23,246 bases of DNA from Baffinella frigidus (GCA_026770585.1 MU646309.1:742045-765290); one strand, 5' to 3'; positions 1 through 7,647 are shown, counted from the stretch's first letter. Program-made: numbers and translations. Notes: a model not told the origin generated them from the letters alone.

Positions 1-346
1 AAACCCTAAACCCCAAACCCCAAACCCCAAACCCCAAACCCCAAACCCTCAACCCCAAACCCTAAACCCTAAACCCTAAACCACAAACCCTAAACCACAA
101 ACCTCAAACCCCAAACCCTAAACCCCAAACCAGGTACCGCGCCACTGTGCAACGCCTCTCCTTCTCCGGACTGGAGGTCTGACCTCCTAAACCCTAAACT
201 CTAAACCCTGAACCCTGAACCCCAAACGCAGCGCCAAGGCGCCAGGTTTTGTGGACCTTCAACCCTAAACCCTAAACCCCAAACCCTAAACCCTAAACCC
301 TAAACCCTAAACCCTAAACCCTAAACCCTAAACCCTAAACCCTAAG
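1..346. repeat. Telomere / subtelomeric CCCTAAA tract
   Basis: Arrays of CCCTAAA mixed with CCCCAAA, CCCTCAA and CCCTGAA variants at 1-130, 184-230 and 259-346, broken by two short unique pieces (about 131-183 and 231-258). The C-rich strand reads inward from base 1, as expected for a left chromosome end. The repeat is the plant/algal TTTAGGG type. The outermost block is the most degenerate and the inner block (259-346) the most regular, so the window may begin just inside the true terminus. Confidence 0.9.
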
Positions 347-460
347 CCCTCTCTCCACCACCATTTTCGTCTCTCCACCACCACCACCACCACCACCACC
401 ACCACCATCTTCGACATCGCCCTCTCCCTCCCTCTCCACACCCTTCCCAGTGCCCCCCCA
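347..460. repeat. (CCA)n microsatellite and C-rich spacer
   Basis: A run of CCA triplets at about 373-407 follows a shorter CCACCACC block, inside TCTCCC-rich sequence. The long open frames here only translate this simple repeat (polyvaline on the minus strand), so no gene is called. Confidence 0.8.
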
Positions 461-755
461 GCTCCCCTTCCAAGAGTTCCCTTACTCTGGAGGAAGGGAG
501 GCGCTTTGCGCTTTGGGACGTTCCCCGCTCTCGGTGTTGGGTGCAGGGGTTTGGGGATTATGTACATACAGCCCTACAATGGTCCAAGTGGGGGGTATAC
601 CGCCCTACAATGGTCCTAGTGGGGATGTATACAGTTTTTTTTTGTGGGCAGCGCTGTTCCTGAACGGCAGTCGAGGAGCGATCGGCAGGTTCCGTGAGGA
701 GTTCCCCCAATTCCGTATGGCAGTCTTTCACCGCGAGGCACTGTGCACTGCGCTG
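461..755. other. Spacer without recognisable gene; one short direct repeat
   Basis: No coding homology recognised. A unit beginning CCCTACAATGGTCC occurs twice (about 572-595 and 602-625), flanked by near-complementary GTACATAC / GTATAC sequence, so a small decayed inverted repeat may lie here. Confidence 0.4.
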
Positions 756-896
756 CCCACTTAGCAGCGCCCGAGTTCCTTTTCACCTTGACATCAAGGT
801 GGAATTCCGGTTGGGTTCCAGGGCAATGGATACGATTCTAGTATAAATAGTTTAGATGGACTGTGTCCGTGAAGCCCCCGGTGCCTGCTAAGTGGG
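756..896. mobile_element. MITE-like family A, copy 1
   Basis: Terminal inverted repeat CCCACTTAGCAG...CTGCTAAGTGGG, extendable outward to GCTG...CAGC. The interior has a short palindrome (CACCTTGACATCAAGGTG) and the family motif around TTTAGATGGACTG. About 140 bp, too short to encode a transposase, so non-autonomous. Related copies at 3503, 17788, 18938, 19587 and 22797. Confidence 0.8.
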
Positions 897-927
897 CAGC
901 CGTCGCATTCTTTTGCGTGGACCCACA

Positions 928-1089
928 CCACACAGCGGGCTTCGAAGGGATTTCCGGCCCGAATCGGGCCACCTTTCCGTTACCTTATCCGTAGGAGACC
1001 CCCCTATGTCCCTACGGATTGCCTCTACCGTAGGGTCCTAGGTCTTATCGCTTAAGGGTTTTTCAAAATCCCTTCGAAGTCCGCTGTGG
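928..1089. mobile_element. MITE-like family D, copy 1
   Basis: Inverted repeat CCACACAGCGGGCTTCGAAG against CTTCGAAGTCCGCTGTGG. The centre carries inverted copies of CCGTAGG and CCTACGG. About 162 bp. Sister copies at 2419-2578 and 15296-15457. Confidence 0.8.
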
Positions 1090-1171
1090 AGTCACAACGC
1101 CGCATGCAAGACTTAACAAAAAGCATTTCCCCAGACTCACCCCACACCTCCATCTTTTCCCTGGCCGCACT

Positions 1172-1324
1172 TTTATCTCAAAAAACTCTTCTTAAAAGTC
1201 GTTTTCCTAAGTCAACTCCCCCACAAATCCGTCAACTTATTCTTTACTCTACACATAAGATGACGGATTTGTGAGGGAGTTGACTTTAGGAAAAGGACTT
1301 TTAAAAAGGGTTTCCTGAGATAAA
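1172..1324. mobile_element. MITE-like family I, copy 1
   Basis: TTTATCTCA...TGAGATAAA ends, with long arms containing AAGTCAACTCCCCCACAAAT and its complement. AT-rich loop. Same design as 14738-14887 and 23092-23246, with half copies inside FKBP intron 2. Confidence 0.8.
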
Positions 1325-1646
1325 CTTGGATACGTGGCTGGCGCGGTCGCGCAAATCGCGCTGGTTGTCGAATCTCATCCCGCCACTTGTTGAATTCAAT
1401 TGCTCGAAACGCATACTTTAGGCATCATATTCTGCCTGAAGTGGCCAAATTGGCAACTTCTGACGCCAAAAGTCTGCATTTCCAGCAATCAAATTAAATA
1501 CCTGGAGGGGAGGTATGAAATCAGGGCGCGCAACCTTCAGGGTTTTGTATGTAAGGTAAGGTGAAGATATAAGATAAACAATACGTGTGTATGTAAGGTA
1601 AGGTAAAGAGATAAGATAACCAACACCCGGTGTGTTTCCTTTGCAG
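1325..1646. other. Putative intron and upstream sequence with splice-donor tandem duplication
   Basis: A 32-bp unit starting TGTATGTAAGGTAAGGT occurs twice (about 1546-1577 and 1588-1619). It contains a consensus AAG|GTAAGG donor. The region ends in a pyrimidine-rich acceptor, TTTCCTTTGCAG. An open stretch just upstream (about 1486-1550) could be an exon but matches no family I know. Confidence 0.45.
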
Positions 1647-1715
1647 TTGCTGGTGCGGTGGCCAAACTTCAACTCCCGCTTTGACGAGTGGGTCTCGGCT
1701 GAGTCCGTCCGCGTG
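1647..1715 (+). CDS. Internal exon with Tudor-knot / chromo-barrel-like motif (partial gene)
   Basis: The 69-nt segment lies between a strong acceptor (TTTCCTTTGCAG) and a GTATGC donor, phase 0 at both ends. It encodes 23 residues with the core VRWPNFNSRFDEWV. The W-x-N-S-R-[FY]-D-E-W-V pattern is typical of the chromo-barrel/Tudor-knot fold (MRG15/MSL3/MYST type) that reads modified chromatin. Other exons of the gene were not found; neighbouring sequence is inverted-repeat elements. Motif and splice sites are seen directly; the chromatin role is inferred from the family. The piece could be a captured exon fragment rather than part of a working gene. Confidence 0.55.
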
Positions 1716-1809
1716 GTATGCTCCCCTGAACCCTGCACTCTAGCTCCGAAGCCATCAACCCAAAGCCCCAACCCGCCGAGAAGAGCAGCATTTGTTGATC
1801 ACCAGATGC

Positions 1810-1958
1810 GATCTCATAGGAAATCGATTTTAATTCAAAACTTTGGGGTAATGAAATTTACTACACACAATGAGTTTCACTAGTAATATTACAGCATTCG
1901 TATTGTATTTTTTATTGAATCTAATGGTTTTAAATTAAAGCTGTTTCCCTATGAGATC
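1810..1958. mobile_element. MITE-like family G (variant)
   Basis: Ends GATCTCATAGGAAA / TTTCCCTATGAGATC, AT-rich interior with a TTTACTACACA module. About 149 bp. Confidence 0.7.
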
Positions 1959-1980
1959 CTTAGGGAAGCAGAGCCTTCCT

Positions 1981-2036
1981 GCAAAATCAGTTCCAGTGTT
2001 CTCCTATGGCTAAAGCTGAAAGGACCTCTAGGACCT
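1981..2036 (-). repeat. Family K fragment, reverse orientation
   Basis: Contains TTCCAGTGTTCTCCTATGG followed by AGGACCTCTAGGACCT, matching the complement of the K consensus (ATAGGCGGACACCGGAACT and AGGTCCTTTAGGTCCT). A short fragment abutting the B element at 2039. Confidence 0.5.
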
Positions 2037-2038
2037 AA

Positions 2039-2164
2039 CCACGCCAGAGTGATCGAGGGAAACTGACGCCTTATCCACGTAAGATCTGACGTGGTTGACT
2101 TGAGGATTCAAGGGGTTTCCCTTGCAAGATGTCAAAAGTGGATGCTTTGAGCATCCTGGCGTGG
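2039..2164. mobile_element. MITE-like family B, copy 1
   Basis: CCACGCCAGAGTG at the left and CCTGGCGTGG at the right. Interior palindrome around CCACGTAAGATCTGACGTGG, then AGATGTCAAAAGTGGA. Sister copies at 15694, 17652, 18242 (left end missing) and 18534. Confidence 0.8.
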
Positions 2165-2196
2165 AAAGGATCCGGGCAGAGAGAAATGCGAAGCTG

Positions 2197-2377
2197 CCAC
2201 ACGAGAATGCTAGAGGGGCCTATTTAAAAGTGAGTTGTAACATTTGTGTAGTAACTTTCGTGAGATTGGTCACGTAACTCTACAAAATTAGTACAGTCAC
2301 GAGGTTGGAATACCCTATCCTGGTACAAATTTTTACAACCCTGCATGTAAAAAAGTTCATCCAGCATTCTCGAGTGG
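2197..2377. mobile_element. MITE-like family H, copy 1
   Basis: Ends CCACACGAGAATGCTAG / CCAGCATTCTCGAGTGG. Interior shares GTGTAGTAA, TTGGTCACGTAA and TTAGTACAGTCACG with the longer H elements at 6053 and 15040. Confidence 0.7.
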
Positions 2378-2418
2378 TGCGGCTCTCAATGGAATCAATC
2401 GTTTATCCGAAGTCTTAT

Positions 2419-2578
2419 CCACACAGCGGACTTCAAAGGGGTTTTGAATAACCCCTAAGCGATGAAACCTGAGAACCTACGGTAGGCAACCCGTAGGGGC
2501 ATAGGGAGGTTCCCACGGATAAAGTAACGGAAAGGTGGGCCGATTTGGGCCGAAAATCCCTTCTTAGCCCGCTGTGTA
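2419..2578. mobile_element. MITE-like family D, copy 2
   Basis: CCACACAGCGGACTTCAAAG at the left against a CCCGCTGTGTAG right end. Inner inverted CCTACGGTAGG and CCGTAGGG modules. Opposite interior orientation to the 928 copy. Confidence 0.75.
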
Positions 2579-2772
2579 GTCTTGTGTGGGGCAGGTCCTT
2601 CCAGCAGTCGAGAGAGCCGTGCACGGTCGCCCTCTCGTCCCTCCTTCCCCCCGCCCACCCCCCCCCCTCACTCCCCCATGTTGCGTAGGGAAGTAAGGGG
2701 AGGGGGGGGGGGGGGGGGGGGGGGGGGCTCACTTCCCCACGCAACGTGGGTTGAGGGTTGAGGGTTGAAGGT

Positions 2773-2832
<60 letters not shown>

Positions 2833-2850
2833 GGCCCGCGCGCGCTGCGA
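2579..2850. repeat. Poly-G hairpin and interstitial (TTGAGGG)12 array
   Basis: A 26-base G run (2702-2727) is flanked by inverted CCCATGTTGCGTAGGGAAGT / ACTTCCCCACGCAACGTGGG arms. It is followed at 2751-2834 by twelve TTGAGGG-type units, a telomere-like variant in the opposite orientation to the end telomere. The long frames across it are simple repeat. Homopolymer length may be affected by assembly. Confidence 0.75.
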
Positions 2851-2889
2851 GGGAGACACGCCTCCAGTGATCTAATTGTAGAGAGTGTC

Positions 2890-3008
2890 TGACTCAAATA
2901 CGATCTTGGCAACGAAAATTACTACACACCGGACTTTTTCAGTCACGTCCGTGTAGTAATTTTCGTTGCAAATCGGATCGGAGGTCCCCGAAATCGTATT
3001 TGTCTGAA
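2890..3008. repeat. Inverted repeat carrying ACGAAAATTACTACACA arms
   Basis: AACGAAAATTACTACACACC at 2911 is complemented by GTGTAGTAATTTTCGTTG about 2952-2969. Weaker outer arms contain AAATACGAT / ATCGTATTT. It shares the TTACTACACA module with family G but has different ends. Confidence 0.6.
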
Positions 3009-3094
3009 ATACTCGTCCGGATGAGATTTAGCACCGACGAAATGCACTTCACGAAACCGAACCTCATCATGTATATACTCTCCACCTGCAACCT

Positions 3095-3236
3095 CATCTC
3101 GAAAGACAACATAATCAGTTCCCTAATTAGCGTTTCCATTGAATTAGGAGGCCTAATTAAATTTTGTATGCCCTAACTAATTTCTCCTATTCAACCTCCT
3201 ATTGAAAATGAACTGATTCAGGTATCTTCCGAGATG
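3095..3236. mobile_element. MITE-like family F, copy 1
   Basis: CATCTCGAAAGA...TCTTCCGAGATG ends, inner GGAGGCCTAATTAAAT and CCTATTCAACCTCC. About 142 bp; sister copies at 5655 and 16440. Confidence 0.8.
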
Positions 3237-3376
3237 TGATCCCTGGAAGTAGCATGATCTGCCCTACCTATACCTTGCAACCCCTCAACAGCCATGCAAC
3301 TCGCATGAAACATCAAACACATCTGGCCTGCACTCGTGTGAAAGGGCAAACACATCTGGCCTGCCTTGCCTCGTCG
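3237..3376. other. Spacer with an 18-bp direct repeat
   Basis: CAAACACATCTGGCCTGC occurs at about 3313 and 3347. No gene recognised. Confidence 0.4.
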
Positions 3377-3421
3377 GGACTCAACCCCCGCCCGGCCCCG
3401 CAGATGCGGAATCCAGAAGCC
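3377..3421 (+). repeat. Echo of the 5' border of the exon at 3664
   Basis: CCCCCGCCCGG...CGCAG followed by ATGCGGAATCCAGAAGCC repeats, with a few mismatches, the intron end and first 18 bases of the 3664 exon (ATGCAGAATCCAGAGGCG). A truncated F element and a complete A element lie between echo and exon. Confidence 0.75.
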
Positions 3422-3502
3422 TAATTGAATTTAGTATGCCCTAACTAATTTCTCCTATCAACATCCTATCGAAAAGGAACTGATTCAGGTATCTTCCGAT
3501 AT
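3422..3502. mobile_element. Family F, truncated copy 2
   Basis: Only the right-hand part of F (TATGCCCTAACTAATTTCTC to ATCTTCCGAT) is present. Its left side abuts the exon echo and its right end abuts the A element at 3503. Confidence 0.7.
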
Positions 3503-3641
3503 CCACTTAGCAGCCATCGGGGGCTTCACGAATGCAGCCCATCTAAACGATTTGTACCGGAATCTTATCCATTGCCCTGGAATTCTAACCGCGTTTCCCC
3601 CGGATATCCGGGGGGAAAGGAACTCGGCCGCTGCTAAGTGG
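3503..3641. mobile_element. MITE-like family A, copy 2
   Basis: CCACTTAGCAGCC...GGCCGCTGCTAAGTGG. Centre is the palindrome CCCCCGGATATCCGGGGG. It ends about 20 bases before the acceptor of the 3664 exon. Confidence 0.85.
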
Positions 3642-3663
3642 GAACCCCCGCCCGCCCTTGCAG

Positions 3664-3790
3664 ATGCAGAATCCAGAGGCGTTGCGCATCTGCCCGAAGC
3701 ACGGCTCCCCCGTAGACCTGCTGTCCGGGCAAGCCAACCACCCGTACGACGCGCGCGGCTGCATCTGCCACCTGTCGGACACCCTCGAGG
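3664..3790 (+). CDS. Cys/His-rich exon of an unidentified gene
   Basis: Starts after CCCGCCCTTGCAG and ends before GTATCG. The open frame reads MQNPEALRICPKHGSPVDLL, then a part ending YDARGCICHLSDTLEG. A CPKH pair and a CICH group could bind a metal; I do not recognise the family. The exon is supported by splice-like borders, high GC at third positions, and degenerate duplicate copies of both its 5' border (3377-3421) and 3' part (4428-4496), the same pattern as the FKBP exons downstream. The ATG may be internal rather than the start. Adjacent exons are not established. Confidence 0.5.
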
Positions 3791-3803
3791 GTATCGCTCA
3801 CCT

Positions 3804-3883
3804 GCCCACACGGTGGACTACGGACCTTTCATCGAACGTCAACTTGCCCAGAGATAATTGACTTTGAGGATTTTGTAAAGTGA
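3804..3883 (+). mobile_element. Family J, partial copy
   Basis: CACACGGTGGAC, GTCAACTTGCCC and TTGACTTTGAGGATTTTGTAA match the left two thirds of the J elements at 5051 and 21119. The right end is replaced by the repeated segment at 3884. Confidence 0.6.
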
Positions 3884-4177
3884 GCGCGGCATGAATGTTT
3901 GGTGGCGGGGCACGGCAGAAGATCGACCTGCAGGTAAGGAACCGTTTCCTGATTCACGACATCCTTTCGAAGTCTGCTGTGTGGTAAGGGTGCCCGACCT
4001 AATTCCGGCGTTAACCTAAACACGGCATTCCGTAGGGTGCATCCGTAGACCGAGGACCTTTTCGCCTTGAAACCAAGGTGAAATCCCGGTTAGGTTAGAG
4101 GGCAAGCGAAAAACTGGGCGCGCCATAAATGTTTGCTGGCGGGGCACGCGACGCTGCAGAACATCGACCTCCAGGTA
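3884..4177 (+). repeat. Duplicated GCGCGSCATAAATGTTTG unit ending at a splice donor, with element debris between
   Basis: Two related units (about 3884-3937 and 4118-4177) share AATGTTTG.TGGCGGGGCACG and end CAG-A-A-[GC]ATCGACCT.CAG|GTA. Each contains a possible 15-nt exon, (K/N)IDLQ, between a CAG and a GTA donor. Between them are A-family interior sequence (about 4045-4110, GAGGACCTTTTCGCCTTGAA) and a D-like end (about 3961-3983). A third related sequence lies on the minus strand inside the element at 14203. Confidence 0.5.
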
Positions 4178-4427
4178 CTCCACACGCCCGGACATCCCGC
4201 GCAACCACGCCAGGGCAGAAGTTCAATTTTCAAGATCGTGTAGTAAAATGATGATTCGTTCGAGTAAAGTTGATTCTACCCAGGAAACACGCCAAAAGTG
4301 ATGGGAATTGGAGCTCTTTGTGGGCGGAGCACGTCCGGATTTAAAAAAATCTGTACCACAATAAGCCTTCTAAACCCCTTAAGCGCGAACGAGTGTGTGT
4401 GAAAAAGGAACTTGTGCCCTGGCGCGG
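4178..4427. other. Spacer, nothing recognised
   Basis: No gene or clear inverted repeat. One GTGTAGTAAAAT module near 4235. Confidence 0.4.
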
Positions 4428-4496
4428 CCTACCACCCGTACGACGCGCGAGGCTGCATCTGCCACCCGCCGGGCAGCCTCGAGGGTCCACGCCAGA
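4428..4496 (+). repeat. Echo of the 3' part of the exon at 3664
   Basis: CTACCACCCGTACGACGCGC through GGCTGCATCTGCCACC to CCTCGAGGGT repeats exon positions about 3738-3792, including the donor GT. The C element at 4497 starts immediately after. It differs from the exon at several positions, so it is a diverged rather than fresh copy. Confidence 0.8.
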
Positions 4497-4612
4497 GTGC
4501 ATGAGGGTCCTGATTTGTTTTAACCGCGTTTAAACGCGGTTGTTGACTTTTGAAAACCACTGCCTTGAAGGGGAATTGACTTTTGGCGAACTCGTCGAAG
4601 ACTCTGGCGTGG
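4497..4612. mobile_element. MITE-like family C, copy 1
   Basis: CCACGCCAGAGTG...ACTCTGGCGTGG. Interior has ACCGCGTTTAAACGCGGT palindrome and GTTGACTTTTGAAAACCACT. Same termini as family B but a different interior. Confidence 0.85.
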
Positions 4613-5040
4613 GTACCACTCACCGTGCTTCTTCTTCTTTTTCTTCTTTACTCTCGATGCAGGTCCTAAATGAGGCCTTTGAGCCTTGAGTTGAGTGAGA
4701 CAAAGTCTATGAGCCTTCCGAAACGGGCCCACCGTAGGGCTTTCCCGCTGAACCAGTTCCAGTGCCCGCCTGTTCTGGGAGTTTAAAGAGCCTAAAGGAC
4801 CTAAAGGCGCAGAAGGCTTCTACGCCTCTACTATAGGCGAGTATAGTACCCTTTAAACTCCCACTCCTACTATAGTGGGAGTTTAAAGAACCTAAAGGTC
4901 CTCAAGGCGAAGAAGACCTTCACGCCCCTCACCCACTCTCCTCAACTAGGAAAAGTCGCTCCCACGATTCCCGCAGAACCAGTTCCAGTGCCCGCCTATA
5001 GTGGGAGTTCACAGAACCTCAAGGACCTTAAAAGGCGGAA
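4613..5040 (-). repeat. Cluster of reverse-oriented family K copies
   Basis: AACCAGTTCCAGTGCCCGCC followed by a TGGGAGTT and an AGAGCCTAAAGGACCTAAAG-type tail occurs at about 4752 and 4979, with a tail-only copy at about 4875. On the minus strand these read AGGTCCTTTAGG, then CTCCCA, then GGCGGGCACTGGAACTGGTT. A short TTC-rich tract lies at 4628-4648. No gene recognised. Confidence 0.6.
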
Positions 5041-5050
5041 AAGACTTCTA

Positions 5051-5180
5051 CCCACACGGTGGATTTCATCAAAAGTCAACTTACCCTGTGGGCAGTTAAC
5101 TTTAAGGATTTTCTATTGTAGATTTGGTCACGTTACCGCTAAATTTAGGGGTGTCGAAACCCTCGAAGCCCACTGAGTGG
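5051..5180. mobile_element. MITE-like family J, copy 1
   Basis: CCCACACGGTGGATTT...GCCCACTGAGTGGG. Contains AAAGTCAACTTACC / AGTTAACTTT, and GGTCACGTTACC near the right. Sisters at 21119-21262 and, in part, 3804 and 22330. Confidence 0.65.
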
Positions 5181-5392
5181 GCCTCTCACCCACTCTCCTA
5201 AACCAGGAACAGTCGCGCCCACGAAACGTCAACCGCCAGCAACAGGCGCGGCAGCGGGGGGGGGCAGAAGCCAGAAGAAGCGGAGGGAGGTGGGACCAGC
5301 CGACGCTGTTCAGGTTGAGAGCCCCACGTTCTCTCCCCGCATCCCCCCACTCCCGCCTCCATCAACCTCGCGATTCTGCAAACTTAGAGCCT
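5181..5392. other. GC-rich spacer, unassigned
   Basis: An open frame spans part of this stretch but resembles no family and has no exon-like borders I can defend. Confidence 0.35.
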
Positions 5393-5500
5393 GCGGATTG
5401 CCTACGGTAGGAGCCCCCCCCCTACGACTTTTAGAGACCTTTTTGTTTTAAACCGCGTAGGAGGAGGGGGGGGTCCTACCGTAGGCTAAGGGGTCCGCTG
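5393..5500. repeat. Hairpin with CCTACGGTAGG arms
   Basis: GCGGATTGCCTACGGTAGGA is complemented by TCCTACCGTAGGC...GTCCGC, with C7 and G8 tracts inside the arms. The arms match the centre of the D family and part of E. A short CCACCGTTACCTTAAGTTAACGGTGG-type palindrome follows at about 5561-5586. Confidence 0.65.
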
Positions 5501-5654
5501 GCGTTAGCTTGTGGCATTACTTGCCCTGTCCTCCTCCTGGCTGGCAGATCTGCACATTCTCCACCGTTACCTTAAGTTAACGGTGGTTACACTTTTGCTT
5601 TGAGACGTTCCTCACCCTCTCGACCCGTGGCTCCCAACACCCCCCGCGCAATTT

Positions 5655-5796
5655 CATCTCGGAAGATAACTGAATGAGTTCCTTTTCAATAGGAGGTTGA
5701 ATACGAGAAATTAGTTAGGGCATAGTAAATTTAATGAGGCCTCCTAATTAAATGGAAACGCTACTTGGGGGACTGATTCAGTTATCTTTCGAGATG
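5655..5796. mobile_element. MITE-like family F, copy 3
   Basis: CATCTCGGAAGATAACTGAA...TTCAGTTATCTTTCGAGATG, the best-preserved F ends in the window. About 142 bp. Confidence 0.85.
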
Positions 5797-6052
5797 AAAT
5801 TCTTCCAGAACATGGTCCCTTTACGCATCCGTTTTCAGTCGGTGAGCCTAATACGTGACTCTTGAGGGGCACGTTTTGTTTAGGGCGTTAGCCCTCGGAC
5901 TCCCGAATTTGGAGGTCCTATACGTGACTCTTAGGAGCCTCGCACGTTTGAATCAATCACTGGTACCGCTCCCATCGAGTCATGAAGGGTCTTCCGACTA
6001 TTCCGAGTATTCCGATTTGTTTAGAGAGGATTTTTCGTTTTGCCCATGCCGT
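5797..6052. other. Spacer with diverged direct repeat
   Basis: CCTAATACGTGACTCTTGAG (about 5847) recurs as CCTATACGTGACTCTTAGGA (about 5917), each followed by GCACGTTT. No gene recognised. Confidence 0.4.
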
Positions 6053-6283
6053 CCACTCGAGGCTGAAAGAGGGAGTATTTTAAATGCGGGGTTGTTAAAT
6101 TTAGTACCAGTCACGGGCAGGCTTGGTCACGTATCTGGGGAATTTCCCCAGATACGTATCTCGGGGGATTCCCCCAGATACGTGACCAAACGCACCTATT
6201 TGTTTGAAATTTGCTACACATGTCGTGTTTCACTTGTAAAAGAAACCCTGTTTTAAAATAGTCACATTTCTAGCCTCGATTGG
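6053..6283. mobile_element. MITE-like family H, copy 2
   Basis: CCACTCGAGGCTG...TAGCCTCGATTGGG with inner TATTTTAAA / TTTAAAATA arms. Its loop holds three alternating copies of a CAGATACGT palindrome, making a compact secondary hairpin at about 6130-6185. Closest relative is 15040-15248. Confidence 0.8.
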
Positions 6284-6795
6284 GTCGCCGAGCTAAAGGT
6301 CCTTCTATTCTCCAGGTCCGGCCTTCCTCTCGACCCCGGCGGGGGCAAATGGCTCCAAGAACAGGCAACGGGAACGGTGGTCCACGCGACGCTTCGGAGA
6401 CAGAGGCTGCACCTGCAAGCGGCACCTCTTGCTCTGCCCCGGAAAGGACGGACGAGCCCGCCCCATCAGCGGAACAGGTGTCGAGCCTCGGATATTCTGA
6501 GCCTCGGGTGAGGACGGGCGAGCGCGCCCCATCAGCCCCTGCGTCCGCGTGCTCGTCGAGGACGACGTCTCCAGGGGGTGACGGCGGGGCGGGGCCGGAC
6601 CCCGTGGTCCTCGCGCTGACGCAGGGGGGTACAGGTTACGAGGCCCTCGCGCGCGCGCCGTCCTCACCCGCGGCTCAGAATGTCCGAGGCTCGCCACCTG
6701 TTCCGGCGTCGGATCACAACCCCAAGCGCCGCTCGTTGCTCCACGACCTGGGGTCTGATTCACTTTGAGAGAGTGTGGGCAATGAACTTCTGCTG
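6284..6795. repeat. GC-rich region built around a 235-bp inverted repeat
   Basis: Arms at about 6472-6518 and 6657-6704: AACAGGTGTCGAGCCTCGGA and GGTGAGGACGG complemented by CCGTCCTCACCC and TCCGAGGCTCGCCACCTGTT. Long open frames run through on both strands (about 6280-6768 plus, 6305-6844 minus). They are Pro/Ser/Ala-rich or Arg-rich, show no domain, and reflect GC content and the repeat, so they are not called as genes. Confidence 0.65.
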
Positions 6796-6913
6796 CAGGG
6801 GTACCTCGTCCATAAGAGACCGCCCTCCCACCTTGGACCTCCATACGGCCCTAGGCATAGCCCTGCTTTAGGGTCCTAGGGGGGTGCGGTTGCTTATGAG
6901 CGAGGTACCCCTG
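6796..6913. mobile_element. Hairpin MITE family E, copy 1
   Basis: CAGGGGTACCTCGTCCATAA...TTATGAGCGAGGTACCCCTG. About 118 bp, nearly palindromic throughout, with a C/G-tract and CCTAGG near the centre. Other copies at 7001, 7321, 20065/20152, 20537 and 21986. Confidence 0.85.
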
Positions 6914-7000
6914 TAGAGTCAGCTCCAAAATGGCGGATTCGGTGAACGGCAGGCAGGCTCCTGCTCCGCGAGCAGGAGTCTGAGCCTGACCCGGGGGTGG
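6914..7000. other. Spacer with a small hairpin
   Basis: CTCCTGCTC-CGC-GAGCAGGAG at about 6957-6977; nothing else recognised. Confidence 0.45.
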
Positions 7001-7122
7001 TACAGGGGTACCTCACTCATCAGAAACGCCCCCCCCCCTAGGATCACCATCGGGCCCTAGGCATGGTCCTGCTGTAGGGTCCTAGGGGGGGGGCGGTGTC
7101 TTGTGAGCGAGGTACCCCTGTA
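7001..7122. mobile_element. Hairpin MITE family E, copy 2
   Basis: TACAGGGGTACCTCACTCAT...GTGAGCGAGGTACCCCTGTA with an inner C8/G9 tract pair. Confidence 0.9.
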
Positions 7123-7320
7123 CGGATGGAGCTGGAGCAAGTGTGAGGGTGCCGCGCACCCAGCATTCCTGCTCTGGTCCAGCATTGAGTATCGCCACGT
7201 CATGTAGGTTACGTCCGCGGTCACTTACTTCGAGCCCTCTCTGGACGCATTGAGTTTATGGGCCGACGTCGTAAGTTCAATACAGGTCTCATCTGGTCCA
7301 GCACCGCGAAGATGCTGCTG
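7123..7320. other. Spacer, nothing recognised
   Basis: About 200 bp of mixed composition between two E elements. TCTGGTCCAGCA occurs twice (about 7175 and 7292). No gene recognised. Confidence 0.35.
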
Positions 7321-7441
7321 CAGGGGTACCTCGCTCATAAGAACAACAGCCTCCCCCTAGGACCCTACAGTAGGCCTATGTCTTGGGCCCTACGGTGGTC
7401 CTAGGGGGGGGGCAGTTTCTTATGAGCGAGGTACCCCTGTA
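7321..7441. mobile_element. Hairpin MITE family E, copy 3
   Basis: CAGGGGTACCTCGCTCATAA...TTATGAGCGAGGTACCCCTG, with the inner CCTACAGTAGG module. Confidence 0.9.
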
Positions 7442-7647
7442 CCCTCTGTGGGGGGGGATGCAGGGCAGCCTCGAACGGTATCGATGACCGAGAAATGTCT
7501 CTTAAGCATGTGCATGTACACCACACTTGTCGTGTCTCGTGCCCCCTGTACCCTCTGTGGGAGGGAAGGTGCATGGCAGCCTCGACGGTATCAATAACCG
7601 AGAAATGCCTCTTATTCATGGACACCACGTGTCTTGTTTCGTGCAAA
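7437..7647. repeat. Tandem duplication, ~105 bp unit x2
   Basis: Unit 7437-7543 (starting CCCTGTACCCTCTGTGGG) is repeated at 7544-7647 with perhaps 15-20% divergence by eye; both contain GACCGAGAAATG.CTCTTA. The first unit begins at the last bases of the E element. Confidence 0.75.

Noticed and set aside
328-567. Minus-strand frame with a polyvaline run
   Set aside because: It translates the CCA microsatellite.
2433-2912. Minus-strand frames with poly-Pro and repeated NPQPSTL units
   Set aside because: They translate the G run and the TTGAGGG array.
6280-6844. Long overlapping frames on both strands near 6.3-6.8 kb
   Set aside because: Low-complexity Pro/Ala/Arg composition in GC-rich sequence containing a 235-bp inverted repeat; no domain or splice context.
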